From Pirellulimonas nuda (GTDB lineage Bacteria > Planctomycetota > Planctomycetia > Pirellulales > Lacipirellulaceae), in assembly GCF_007750855.1 (NCBI RefSeq), contig NZ_CP036291.1, positions 5,864,905-5,928,904 on the forward strand: DNA of 64,000 nt, in the 5' to 3' direction. Made by a program: the position numbers and the translations under genes. The notes below the pieces were generated by a model. It saw nothing but the letters and a program-made list of their open reading frames with translations, did not search any database and was not told the DNA's origin. Shown in pieces: positions 56,044 to 64,000 of the stretch. Position 1 is the stretch's first letter. Every line of letters starts with the position of its first letter.

Positions 56044-56066
56044 GCCGACGGGCTACGCCCGTCGCA
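56044..56066. repeat. REP-like palindrome, GCCGACGGGCTACGCCCGTCG
   Basis: GACGGGC (56047-56053) and GCCCGTC (56057-56063) form a compact stem with a 3-base loop. A related longer palindrome occurs at 56820-56855 on the other side of tpx. Short CGACGGG...CCCGTCG palindromes are common as dispersed intergenic elements. It may also help end the tpx transcript. Confidence 0.5.
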
Positions 56067-56086
56067 GAGCGCCCCAACCCGCAGGA

Positions 56087-56599
56087 CTAACCCTTCAGCG
56101 CCGCTAGCGCCGCGTCGTAATCGGGTTCGCTGGTGACTTCGCTCACGTACTCTGCATGCTTTACTTTACCCTCGCCGTCCAGCACGAACACCGCGCGGCA
56201 CAGGATCAGCAGCTCCTCGATCAAGGTCCCCCACTGGTTGCCGAAGGCCCGATCGCGGTAGTCGCTGCCGACCCGCATGTTGGTGATCCCTTCGGCGCCG
56301 CAGAAGCGGCCCTGGGCGAACGGCAGGTCGAGGCTCACCGTGACAGCGTTCACCGAGTCGCCCATCCCGGCCAGCTTCTCGTTGAACTTCTTGGTCTGGA
56401 TGGCGCAGACGCCCGTGTCGAGCGAAGGGACCACGCTCAGCAGCGTCGGCTTCCCCTTGAGCTCGTCCAGCGTGAGCGTCTTGAAGCCGTCCTTCACGTA
56501 GCTGAGGGAGATCGCCGGGGCGGCCTGGCCCACGGCGACGGCCTCGCCGGCCAGCGTGACGGGGTTGCCCTTGAACGTAACGGCGCCTGAACGTGACAT
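56087..56599 (-). CDS. tpx: thiol peroxidase (atypical 2-Cys peroxiredoxin)
   Basis: A 170-residue Tpx, which reduces lipid and hydrogen peroxides with thioredoxin. The peroxidatic Cys65 lies in SLDTGVCAIQTKKFN (family SxDTPVC, here Gly in place of Pro) and the resolving Cys100 in GRFCGAEGI; both are where the family has them. AVTVSLDLPFAQGRFCGAEG and SEVTSEPDYDAALAALK complete the match. The ATG at 56599 is chosen because AAGGAAG lies nine bases upstream and the N terminus fits family length. Cytoplasmic or periplasmic in different species; no signal peptide is seen here. Confidence 0.92.
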   Translation of the reverse strand: MSRSGAVTFKGNPVTLAGEAVAVGQAAPAISLSYVKDGFKTLTLDELKGKPTLLSVVPSLDTGVCAIQTKKFNEKLAGMGDSVNAVTVSLDLPFAQGRFCGAEGITNMRVGSDYRDRAFGNQWGTLIEELLILCRAVFVLDGEGKVKHAEYVSEVTSEPDYDAALAALKG

Positions 56600-56935
56600 G
56601 GCGGTCTTCCTTCGAATGAGGGGTCGGTGATCGATCGGGTAGCAAACCGCTAGTATCGGCGATGGCGCGTCGGCATCAAGGTGCGTCAAAAAGGGCAGCC
56701 CACCGGCCGCCGGTAGAAAGCCGCCGAAAACCCCGCGAATTTAATCCGTTCTCGTGAAAATCCTGCCCCCCGCCCCTGGGCAATAGCGCCGTATCCCCCC
56801 CACAAAAGCCTCGAACCAGCCAATAGCCGACGGGCTCCGCCCCGTCGGCTATTGGGGTGGGGGAGGAGGCGGGGCGGGGGCGACGCTCCTCGTTGCTGCA
56901 GTACGGCACAAACCGCCTTCGCCGCGTGTCGTCCC
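56600..56935. other. intergenic region with palindrome
   Basis: No gene seen. The region holds the perfect hairpin at 56820-56855 and the leader of tpx. The upstream gene on the same strand (DUF1570 protein) ends at 56936. Confidence 0.5.
56820..56855. terminator. perfect 15-bp hairpin, REP-like
   Basis: CCAATAGCCGACGGG (56820-56834) pairs perfectly with 56841-56855 around a 6-base loop. It lies about 80 bases after the stop of the DUF1570 protein (56936, minus strand), where it could end that transcript, but has no T run in that direction. The inner GCCGACGGG core links it to the palindrome at 56044, so it may equally be a dispersed repeat. Confidence 0.55.
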
Positions 56936-58069
56936 CTACAGCCGCTGCATCAGCTCGGCGAGCTCGCGGGACAGCGGCGCCAGGTCGCCGAAGTGGTCGG
57001 TGAAGTCGCTGATGCGTTGATCCTCGGGCGCCGAACGCAGCGGTTTGCGCTCGCTCATCATCCGCACGTACTCGACGTACTGCTTCGGCTGACGCTGGAT
57101 CAGGTAGTAGTTCAGCGCCCAAGCGTCCGAGTAGGCGTCGTTCGCGGTCCGCGTCTCGCGCAGCGGCTTGTCGCTGGCGACGATCGCCGCGATCCGGGCC
57201 GGCGACCAGGTCCGCAGGTTCTGGCGGAAGATCGCCAGCCGGCGTTGGTTCACCTTGCCGATGCCCCGCCAGCCCCGCCCGGCGGACAGGTCTGGCGTCT
57301 CGAAGTACACAGCCATCCCCTCCAGCAGCCACAGCGGGATGTCGGCGTAACGCTGCTGCAGGCCGCAGTTGAATGCGATCTGGTGGGTGGCTTCGTGGAT
57401 GATCGTGGCCACCAACGGCTCCGCGGCGGGCGAAGCAAGCAGGCGCGAGATGTCTCGCCGAGAGACGCGCGCGCCGGTGTTGCGGCGGAACTGGTCCGCG
57501 CCCGTGAGGTCGTACATCCGCACGCGGTTGGTCGCCAGGCTGTAGTGGCCGACGACCGCGCCGGTCGCAGAGCCGAGCTCGTCTCGGCTCTCCTGGGCGT
57601 ACTGGTCGGCGTTGGAGTAGACGATGACCGCGAGCGGGAACTCTGGCTCGTGCAGCTCGAACCCGGCCCGCTGCCAGTAGGCGGTGAACGCCTTGTGCAG
57701 CCGTTCGAGCAGAGAGCTGGTCCATTGGGCGTACTCGCGCGACGTGTTGTAACAAACCACGTAGTGCGCCGTTTGATAGACCTGGAACCCCTCGGGGAGT
57801 TCGGCCAACATTGCTTCGGCAAACGCGTCGGCGCCGAGCGGGGCGAACGGGGCGTCGTCGGACTCGACGCCGCGTACTTCCTCCCCCGTGACCACGGTCA
57901 GGGCGCCGTCGGACGACTCCACCAGCCGCCCGCCGGTAGCGTCCGCGGCCAGCACCCGCCCCTCAACGGTTTGTTCCCCCGCTTCGGTGGCGAACGTCAC
58001 GCGGTCGATCGCGGTCGCGCCGTCGGCGACCAGCAGCAGGACAACAAAGATTGGGAGCCGGCGTCTCAT
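56936..58069 (-). CDS. secreted DUF1570-like zinc metallopeptidase-like protein
   Basis: A 377-residue protein with a signal peptide (LPIFVVLLLVADGATAIDR). The zinc motif HExxH is HEATH (His225, Glu226, His229) in LVATIIHEATHQIAFN, with the further Glu probably in WLLEGMAVYFETPD some 25 residues on, a gluzincin-like arrangement. I associate this sequence with DUF1570, a domain mainly found in planctomycete secreted proteins. The ATG at 58069 starts the signal peptide; longer frames do not. Peptidase activity is inferred from the motif and not known for the family. Confidence 0.72.
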   Translation of the reverse strand: MRRRLPIFVVLLLVADGATAIDRVTFATEAGEQTVEGRVLAADATGGRLVESSDGALTVVTGEEVRGVESDDAPFAPLGADAFAEAMLAELPEGFQVYQTAHYVVCYNTSREYAQWTSSLLERLHKAFTAYWQRAGFELHEPEFPLAVIVYSNADQYAQESRDELGSATGAVVGHYSLATNRVRMYDLTGADQFRRNTGARVSRRDISRLLASPAAEPLVATIIHEATHQIAFNCGLQQRYADIPLWLLEGMAVYFETPDLSAGRGWRGIGKVNQRRLAIFRQNLRTWSPARIAAIVASDKPLRETRTANDAYSDAWALNYYLIQRQPKQYVEYVRMMSERKPLRSAPEDQRISDFTDHFGDLAPLSRELAELMQRL

Positions 58070-58252
58070 CCCGTCTATCTTAGTCGATCGAGACGCGAAT
58101 GACCGCGCCAGAGTATCCGCGCCAATCGCTAGGACCGGACCCAGCAGTTCCGCGGTCGGCTCGCGGTGGGCGCCGCCGCCCGTCGTGGCGCCGGGCTCTG
58201 CCGTAGGGTTCATTACCTCGCTCCCTTTTTACCCAGAACCGTCTGTACTGCT

Positions 58253-58573
58253 ATGCGGAAACCTTGCCCAAATCGCCGTGCCGGCTTCTCGCTGATGGAG
58301 CTCTTGCTGGTGGTGGTGATCCTGGGGATCATCGCCGCGATCGTGGTCCCCCGCGTGTCGGTCTCGATGGCGACCGCCGAGCAGAAGGTACGCGCCCACC
58401 AGATGACGACGATGAACGCCGCGATCGAGCGGTACCAGGTCGAAACCGGTAGCTGGCCCGCCGCCCTCACCGATCTGACGCCGGCCTACCTGCCCGACGG
58501 CGTGCCGGTCCCCCCGGGCGGGGGCGCCTACTCCCTCGACGGCACGACTTACCGCTCCGTCTACACGCCGTAG
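58253..58573 (+). CDS. type II secretion/type IV pseudopilin-like protein
   Basis: A 106-residue class III signal peptide protein. The prepilin cleavage motif RRAGFSLMELLLVVVILGII has Gly before the cut, Phe as the mature first residue and the expected Glu at position 5 (F-S-L-M-E). The hydrophobic helix follows. The rest (MTTMNAAIERYQVETGSWPA) fits GspG-like major pseudopilins, but the C terminus is short and no gsp genes are in the window. It probably assembles into a periplasmic pseudopilus that drives protein export or DNA uptake. The ATG at 58253 gives the expected short leader MRKPCPNRRAG. Confidence 0.78.
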   Translation: MRKPCPNRRAGFSLMELLLVVVILGIIAAIVVPRVSVSMATAEQKVRAHQMTTMNAAIERYQVETGSWPAALTDLTPAYLPDGVPVPPGGGAYSLDGTTYRSVYTP

Positions 58574-58719
58574 TCCGGCGTTCGGGAGCGTCCGCTCGTC
58601 TGACGCGCCAGGGCCGGAGACGGCCAGGCTCGCTCGGCCATCGAGAATTGTGTGCGGCGGGCCGCTAGAGTCGGTACACTGCCAAGCGGTACCCAACCGC
58701 GCTCTCTAGGGCCCTCGCC

Positions 58720-59457
58720 ATGGCGTCCCCCGACGACCACCTCAGCCAGATCGACACGCTCTGGTCGGTAGTCCAGCAAGCGCACGGCGGCGACCGCGAC
58801 CGGATCGAGAGCGCCCAGAAGCTGCTGCTCGACCGCTACGGCGGCGCCGTGCACCGCTACGCGCTCGCGGCGCTCCGCAACGAAGAGCAGGCCGACGAGG
58901 TGTTCCAGGAGTTCGCCCTGCGCTTTGTGCGCGGCGACTTCGGCCGCGCCGACCCGGCCCGTGGCAGGTTCCGCAGCTTTGTGAAGACGACCGTGTTTCA
59001 CCTAATTATTGACCAGCAACGCCGCAAGCAACGCGACAAACGGCAGGGTCAGTTCCTGACCGCCACGCCCGAGCCCGCGGCCGCGACCGAAGAAGACCGC
59101 GACGCGCTGTTCGACCAGAGCTGGCGCGACGACCTGTTGGCCCGCGCCTGGCAGAAGCTCGAAGCGCTCGAGGAGCAATCGGGCAAGCCCTACCACACGG
59201 CGCTGCGGACCCGCGTCGAATACCCCGACCTCCGCTCTCCAGAGCTGGCGGAGCGGCTGGCCGAGACGCTCGGCAAGCCGATGACCTCGGGCGCCGCGCG
59301 GGTGCTGCTGCACCGCGCGCGCGAGGCGTTTGCCGAGGGGTTGCTGACCGAGGTGCGCGACACCCTGCGCGACGACTCGCCCGAGGGGCTGGAAGACGAG
59401 CTGATCGCGCTGGGGCTGTACGAGTACTGTCGGCCGATCCTCGAGAAGCAGGGTTAG
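58720..59457 (+). CDS. ECF sigma factor paired with Ser/Thr kinase (ECFSTK type)
   Basis: A 245-residue sigma70-like protein. Region 2 is readable as RYGGAVHRYALAALRNEEQA and DEVFQEFALRFVRGDFGRAD, followed by RGRFRSFVKTTVFHLIIDQQ. A variable linker (GQFLTATPEPAAATEEDRDA) precedes region 4 (LAERLAETLGKPMTSGAARV then LLHRAREAF). It directs RNA polymerase to stress or envelope promoters. Planctomycetes have a known ECF group encoded beside Hanks-type kinases, in place of an anti-sigma factor; the kinase gene lies 24 bases downstream, so the pair is probably co-transcribed and the sigma factor may be controlled by phosphorylation. The direction of control is inference. Confidence 0.82.
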   Translation: MASPDDHLSQIDTLWSVVQQAHGGDRDRIESAQKLLLDRYGGAVHRYALAALRNEEQADEVFQEFALRFVRGDFGRADPARGRFRSFVKTTVFHLIIDQQRRKQRDKRQGQFLTATPEPAAATEEDRDALFDQSWRDDLLARAWQKLEALEEQSGKPYHTALRTRVEYPDLRSPELAERLAETLGKPMTSGAARVLLHRAREAFAEGLLTEVRDTLRDDSPEGLEDELIALGLYEYCRPILEKQG

Positions 59458-59481
59458 CCCCGGCTACCGCGAGCCTCCGCG

Positions 59482-61428
59482 ATGGGATCTAGTCACCCGC
59501 CCGACAAGCCGCCGGCAACCACGCCGGAGCAGGTCTCCGCGACCGAACGGGCCCGCGTCGCCGACACCGAGCCGAGCGACCCCCCCGAGGCGATCAGCGA
59601 CTCGCTGGAGCGCGGCCCCACCGCCCGGGCGCCGTCTTACCGCGCCCCGGCGGCTGGGCCGATCTTTGGCGAGGCGGCGGCGCTTCCGGAAGTGGGCCAG
59701 CGGATCGACGACTTCGAGCTGACGCGGCTGCTGGGGCAGGGCGCTTTCGGCACGGTCTTCCTGGCGCGGCAGCAGTCGCTCGACCGCGACGTGGCGCTCA
59801 AGGTCGCCGCGAACCGCGGCAGCGAGGGGCGCACCATGGCGCGGCTGGAGCACCCGCACATCGTGCAGGTCTTCTCCGAGTCGGTCGTCGGAGGGCTGCG
59901 GCTGTTGTGCATGCAGCTTGTGTCGGGGGCGCCGCTCGACGCGGTGATCGCGTCGCTGCACAAAGCGCCCGACGAGGGCGCCGCCCAGACCGGCTGGACC
60001 GGCGCCGACTACCTGGCCGCGGTAGACCAGCACGCCAGCCTGCGGGGCGTGCTAGACGCCCAGGCGCTGCGCGACCGCGAGCGGCTGGCCGAATCGGACC
60101 GGGTGCAGGCCGCCGCGTGGGTCGCCGCGCGGCTGGCCGAGGCGCTGGCGTTCGCCCACGGGCAGGGGGTGCTGCACCGCGACATCAAGCCGGCCAACAT
60201 CTTGGTCGATCGCTACGGCAGGCCGCTGCTGGCGGACTTCAACATCTCGGGCCGGAGCGACGACGCCGGCGGCCCGCTGGGGGGGACGATCGCCTACATG
60301 GCGCCCGAGCACCTGCGGGCGTTCGACCCCGGGTCGCCCGTCAAGGCAGACGCGGTCGACCAACGGAGCGACCTCTACTCGCTGGCGATGGCCGCCTACG
60401 AGCTGCTGTACGGCCGGCCCCCCCTCTCGGCGGCGCGGGGGGACGACAACCGCAACGCCTACGTCCGTCGGCTGGCGAGCCTGCGGACCGACGACGCCCC
60501 GCCGATCGAGCCCGGCCCCAACGACGCCGAGAAGACGCTGTGCCGCACCATCGCCCGGGGTCTGGCGGCCGAGCCCGGCGACCGCTACCAAACGGGCGAC
60601 GCCATGGCGGCCGCGCTAGACGGCTGCCGCGCGCTGGCGGCCGCGCAGCAGGCGCTGCCGCGCGGCAGTTGGTTGACCCGCGCGGCCGAGCGGCGCCCCT
60701 TTGTGTGGCTGGTGCTCGCCGCGCTGACGCCGCAACTCGTCGGCAGCTTGGTGAACATCGCCTACAACTCGAACTCGATCGTCGGTAGCCTCAACGACCC
60801 GCAGCAGGCGTTGTTCGTGCGGCTCGCGTTTGCCTACAACCTGCTGGCCTACCCGGTATTGCTGGGGGTGAGCGCGCTGGTGCTCTCGCGGGTCTACCTT
60901 CCGTGGCGGAAGCTGGAGTCGGCAGAGCCCGCGGACGACCGGGCCATCGCCCTGGCGCGGGCCCGTGCGTTGCGGCTGCCGCTGTGGATGCTGGCCATCG
61001 CCGCCGCGGGTTGGCTGCCGGGAGGGGTGATCTTCCCGCTGGCGATCAACCACTTCCAGCCGCCGCTCGAACCCGGCGTGTTCTTCCACTTCACCGTGTC
61101 GTTCACGCTGTCGGGGCTGGTGGCGGTCGCCTATTCGTTCTGCGGGCTGCAGTACCTGGTGCTCCGCGTGCTGTACCCACGCTTCTGGAGCGACGCGACC
61201 GGCTTCCACGCCAAGGCCCGCCAGGAGCTGCGGGGCGCCGGCTGGCGGGTGGCGCTCGTGCAGTGGCTCGCCGGGTCGGTCCCGCTGGCGGCCGCGCTGT
61301 TCGTCTTCGACACCACCCTGGGCAAGGCCCTGGTGCTGCTGGGGATCGCGGGCGTGCAGTTCGCAGCGCGTGCGGCGCGGCTGCTCAACGAGACGCTGGC
61401 CGTGCTGCTCGGGAAGTCCGAAGGCTGA
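59482..61428 (+). CDS. membrane Ser/Thr protein kinase (Hanks type)
   Basis: A 648-residue kinase. The Gly-rich loop LLGQGAFGTVFLA, the ATP Lys107 in DVALKVA, and HRDIKPANIL with catalytic Asp234 are canonical. The metal-binding DFG motif reads DFN (Asp252 kept, Gly replaced by Asn), and YMAPEHLRA is the APE motif. After the kinase domain (about 78-385) about five hydrophobic segments follow (residues about 410-640: FVWLVLAALTPQLVGSLVNI; LAFAYNLLAYPVLLGVSALV; LWMLAIAAAGWLPGGVIFPL; VSFTLSGLVAVAYSFCGLQY; LVLLGIAGVQFAARAARL). The topology suggests a cytoplasmic kinase tied to a membrane sensor. Downstream of the ECF sigma gene, with which it probably forms an ECFSTK unit. Confidence 0.85.
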   Translation: MGSSHPPDKPPATTPEQVSATERARVADTEPSDPPEAISDSLERGPTARAPSYRAPAAGPIFGEAAALPEVGQRIDDFELTRLLGQGAFGTVFLARQQSLDRDVALKVAANRGSEGRTMARLEHPHIVQVFSESVVGGLRLLCMQLVSGAPLDAVIASLHKAPDEGAAQTGWTGADYLAAVDQHASLRGVLDAQALRDRERLAESDRVQAAAWVAARLAEALAFAHGQGVLHRDIKPANILVDRYGRPLLADFNISGRSDDAGGPLGGTIAYMAPEHLRAFDPGSPVKADAVDQRSDLYSLAMAAYELLYGRPPLSAARGDDNRNAYVRRLASLRTDDAPPIEPGPNDAEKTLCRTIARGLAAEPGDRYQTGDAMAAALDGCRALAAAQQALPRGSWLTRAAERRPFVWLVLAALTPQLVGSLVNIAYNSNSIVGSLNDPQQALFVRLAFAYNLLAYPVLLGVSALVLSRVYLPWRKLESAEPADDRAIALARARALRLPLWMLAIAAAGWLPGGVIFPLAINHFQPPLEPGVFFHFTVSFTLSGLVAVAYSFCGLQYLVLRVLYPRFWSDATGFHAKARQELRGAGWRVALVQWLAGSVPLAAALFVFDTTLGKALVLLGIAGVQFAARAARLLNETLAVLLGKSEG

Positions 61429-61450
61429 CCGAGCACGGCGACCACAGCCC

Positions 61451-63673
61451 CTAGCGGGGCGCCTTCGCGAGCGGCACGGCGGCGTTCTTGGCCGCGGCGG
61501 CGTTGCTCTGGCTCTTGATCCCCTTGAGCAGCTCGTTGTACTTGGCGGCCTCGTCGGTCTCGCCCAGCTTCTTGTGCATCGTGGCGAGGTTGCCGTAGGG
61601 CACCGCCAGCGCCGCGGCGTCCAGCACCCCCGCACCGACCGACTCGTTCATCAGCTCGGCGCCCCGTTCGGTGAGGCGAAGGGCCTCGTCCTTCTGGTCC
61701 TGCTCCCAGTAGGAGACGGCCATGCTCACCAGCGACTCGCCGTAGCGGCGTGGGACGAACAGTTCCGACTCGGGCTGCAGCTCCTCGAGCAGCGGCTGGG
61801 CCCGGTCGTACCACCCGACCGCTTCTTCATGGTTCTGCAGGTGCACCGCCTGCAGGGCGCCCAGGTGGAAGTAGAGCTCGCCCACCAGCAGGCCGGCCGC
61901 GGGGCTGTTGGCCCGCACCTCGCCGCCGGAGCCCAGCTTCTCCAGCGCCAGCTCGCCGTAGCGGAGCGCGTTCTTGGGCTCGCGACGCGTGTGTTCGATC
62001 TGCAGGGCGCGGAAGTAGACCTCGCCCAGCTGCCACTCGATCGAGGCACGCAGCAGCGCGTCCTGCGAGTCGGCCAGCATCAGCGTGGCCGTTTCTTCGG
62101 CCTCCTTGATCCAGGGGCTCGGGTCCTTGGCCGGACGCAGGTAGGTGAGCGCCGACAGGGCGCTCGACGCGACCCGCAGCCGCACCTCGAGCCCGGCCTC
62201 GCCGTCCTCGATCATCTTCTCGGCAAGCCCGGAGGCGCGGCCGATCCACTGGCCGACCACCTCTTCCTTATCGTTGTACTTGCGGCGGGCGATTTCTTCG
62301 GCCGTCGCCAGGTGGGCCTCCAGCAGCAGTTGCTGCGCGGCCAGACGCTCGCGGCGGTCGTCGCTGCCGATCAGTTCGTCGGCGATCTTGATCGCTTGGT
62401 CGTGGAAGCCGATCGCCTTCTCGGCGATGGGCGCTTCGCCCAGGGCCGCCAGGCGTCCCATCAGCTCAAGCGATTGGGCCCGCACGATCCGGGGCGCCTG
62501 CTGGGAGTCGAGCACCTTGCGCGACTCGAGCACCGCCTGGTCGTAGCGGCCGAGCTGCGCCAAGCACTCGCACCAGCGGAGCCGGAACGCGTCGCTGTCC
62601 GGCTTCAGGGCCATCGCCTTGAGCGCGGCCTCTTCTGCCTCGACCAGTTGGCCCACCTCGATCCGCTGCTGGGCCAGCATCCACCAGGCGTAGGAGTTGT
62701 TCTTGTCGATAGAGACGGCCCGCTCGAGGTCGGCCAGCCGCTTCTGGTACTCGCCCGCGGGCCGCTTCTCCGCCCGCAACGCGAACGCCTCGGCGTCCTC
62801 GGGCTGGATCGCGAGGTGCGTGACAAACTGGGGCGCTCCGTCGGCGCCGGCGGGCGCCAACAGCAGCAGCAGGCCCTTCTCGGGGTAGGCGACTCCGAGC
62901 GCCTCGCCGGTGGTTTCGTCCTCAACGCTCACCGGCTCGATGTGGTCGACACGGATCCGCTGCGCGAGCCGGTCGGGGTTCTCTTGCTTGGCGAGCTCCA
63001 CCTTCACCAGCTTCACCACGCCGTTGTGCAGCAGCACGTCGACGCCGGCGAACGGCGGCAACGAGTAGTGACGCACCTCGCCGCCGGCGATGGCGGAGAC
63101 GCGTTCCGCGTCGCCCCACTGCGAGGCGAGCTGCTCGGCCGTGGTCTTACCGGGGGTGACCCCCTGGAAGGTCGCTGTCTCGGTGGCCGCGGCCGCGGCG
63201 CGGTAGGCGCCGGCCAGGTCGCCGGGCGCTGCGCCCTCGGCGCTCGCCACCCGCACGGCGGGGCCGACCGGTTCGGAGGGCTCGGCGGCGGCGGGCTTGG
63301 CGGGCGAACCGTCCGACACCCGCTGGGCGTCGCCGGCCGGCTCGGAAGGCTTCTTGGCCGCGGCGGCTTTCGTGCTCGCCGGCGGCGTGCCGGCCTTCTT
63401 AGGCGCCGCCTGCTTGGCGGTAGATTGCTGGCCGATCGGCTCTTCAGCCGGCTGTTCGGCCGGCTCGGGAGACTGTTCGGAGAGCTGCGGGATGGGCGAC
63501 AGCGCGGAGTCGCCGGAGACCGGCGCGGCGTTCTCCCCTTCGGCGACCTCGCTCAACGCCTTCCGGGTGGCGACCAGCACCGAGTCTTCCGCGAAAGACC
63601 CCATGGGCGCCGCGAGTGTGATGCAGCCACACAGCGTCAAGTTCCAGAACAACTCTGATTTCGCGCCAAACAT
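61451..63673 (-). CDS. secreted TPR-repeat protein
   Basis: A 740-residue protein with a signal peptide (LFWNLTLCGCITLAAPMGSF) followed by a long Pro/Ala/Lys-rich, probably disordered region (residues 45-170, PAEQPAEEPIGQQS and KAAAAKKPSEPAGD). A short beta-rich domain (about 190-290: VTPGKTTAEQLASQWGDAER, VDVLLHNGVVKLVKVELAKQ) precedes tetratricopeptide repeats from about residue 330 (DLERAVSIDKNNSYAWWMLA; EAEEAALKAMALKPDSDAFR) to 720. TPR arrays mediate protein contacts. The ATG at 63673 has GAGGGGGATCGGG upstream and starts the signal peptide. The gene converges with the kinase gene, 22 bases away. Role unknown; probably an envelope scaffold. Confidence 0.78.
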   Translation of the reverse strand: MFGAKSELFWNLTLCGCITLAAPMGSFAEDSVLVATRKALSEVAEGENAAPVSGDSALSPIPQLSEQSPEPAEQPAEEPIGQQSTAKQAAPKKAGTPPASTKAAAAKKPSEPAGDAQRVSDGSPAKPAAAEPSEPVGPAVRVASAEGAAPGDLAGAYRAAAAATETATFQGVTPGKTTAEQLASQWGDAERVSAIAGGEVRHYSLPPFAGVDVLLHNGVVKLVKVELAKQENPDRLAQRIRVDHIEPVSVEDETTGEALGVAYPEKGLLLLLAPAGADGAPQFVTHLAIQPEDAEAFALRAEKRPAGEYQKRLADLERAVSIDKNNSYAWWMLAQQRIEVGQLVEAEEAALKAMALKPDSDAFRLRWCECLAQLGRYDQAVLESRKVLDSQQAPRIVRAQSLELMGRLAALGEAPIAEKAIGFHDQAIKIADELIGSDDRRERLAAQQLLLEAHLATAEEIARRKYNDKEEVVGQWIGRASGLAEKMIEDGEAGLEVRLRVASSALSALTYLRPAKDPSPWIKEAEETATLMLADSQDALLRASIEWQLGEVYFRALQIEHTRREPKNALRYGELALEKLGSGGEVRANSPAAGLLVGELYFHLGALQAVHLQNHEEAVGWYDRAQPLLEELQPESELFVPRRYGESLVSMAVSYWEQDQKDEALRLTERGAELMNESVGAGVLDAAALAVPYGNLATMHKKLGETDEAAKYNELLKGIKSQSNAAAAKNAAVPLAKAPR

Positions 63674-64000
63674 GTCCCGATCCCCCTCAAGATTTTTCCA
63701 TTTCGCCCACGGCGGCCGGGAGGCGTCAATCGCGCACATCCCGCCGGGCCCGGGGCTACCACGGCCTGTAGTGAGGGGTATCGGCAACCAACCGGCAGAA
63801 GAATCAGCACAACCGGCAAAATCGGCGCACCGGGCGAGCCGTCGGCGTCAGCCGCCGGAGGCCTGGCGGTAGAGCAAACCCTGGAAAACCCGCGCCCCGA
63901 AGCAGCACTTTGGGCGCACAACTCTGGGGGTGAGGACGCTGGCGCAAAGGCTCCGGCGGCTGACACCGACGGCTCGCCTGCTGGGCCATTAGGATCAGCT
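63674..64000. other. intergenic region at window end with inverted repeat
   Basis: No gene seen in the last 327 bases. It holds the leader of the TPR-protein gene and a long inverted repeat (63834-63978). Confidence 0.5.
63834..63978. repeat. 30-bp inverted repeat with 84-base loop
   Basis: GCGAGCCGTCGGCGTCAGCC then GCCGGAGGCC (63834-63863) pairs with the reverse complement at 63948-63978 with about three mismatches. The core reads GCCGTCGGCGTCAGCCGCCGG, in line with other planctomycete intergenic palindromes. It may be a REP-type element. Confidence 0.6.

Overview
The window looks like a chromosomal segment of a planctomycete (Planctomycetota, probably order Pirellulales). This rests on high GC, an SHD1-domain secreted protein, DUF1598- and DUF1570-like secreted proteins, two formylglycine sulfatases, a dockerin plus PEP-CTERM surface protein, an ECF sigma factor fused to a membrane anchor and peptidoglycan-binding domain, and an ECF sigma plus Ser/Thr kinase pair. 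No rRNA, tRNA or CRISPR array was recognised.

Bases 1-20400 are mostly housekeeping and accessory genes: the 3' end of serS, a Cys-rich repeat protein with a clear terminator, a DUF1598-like protein, a small HTH protein, an S15/PepX-type peptidase, a GNAT acetyltransferase, an MBL hydrolase, a sulfatase, an SHD1 repeat protein, typA, a PAS-GAF-REC signalling protein behind a good promoter, a membrane metallophosphoesterase and the sigma/peptidoglycan-binding fusion.

Bases 20469-38362 (minus strand) form the centre of interest: a compact hybrid lipid-PKS-NRPS operon in the order FAAL-ACP-KS-DH-cMT-ER-KR-ACP (2833 aa, no AT), KS-AT-DH-ACP (1289 aa, no KR), TubC-dock-C-A-PCP (1151 aa), then a fused tandem KAS III protein (665 aa) whose second half has lost all three catalytic residues. 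I read it as activating a fatty acid, extending it twice with one fully reduced and C-methylated step, adding one amino acid, and releasing the chain without a thioesterase, perhaps through the KAS III pair. The one AT would have to serve both modules. The two KS regions share about 730 nearly identical bases, including an in-frame palindromic element. A divergent NAD-dependent epimerase/reductase lies across the promoter region.

Bases 39800-48660 hold a PQQ-propeller protein, two small hypothetical proteins, a repeat-rich islet, a 1479-aa modular ISGG-repeat surface protein with dockerin and PEP-CTERM sorting signal, and an IS701-like element inserted about 20 bases upstream of that gene. 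The transposase reading frame is broken at an A6 run.

Bases 48900-64000 return to conserved genes: sulfatase, RidA-like protein, hisI, a short GT2, a TPR-like secreted protein, a ROK kinase lacking its zinc cysteines, a MauG-type dihaem peroxidase, tpx, a DUF1570 HExxH protein, a pseudopilin, the ECF sigma/kinase pair and a long TPR protein. Several intergenic regions carry dyad-symmetric repeats of families that look dispersed.
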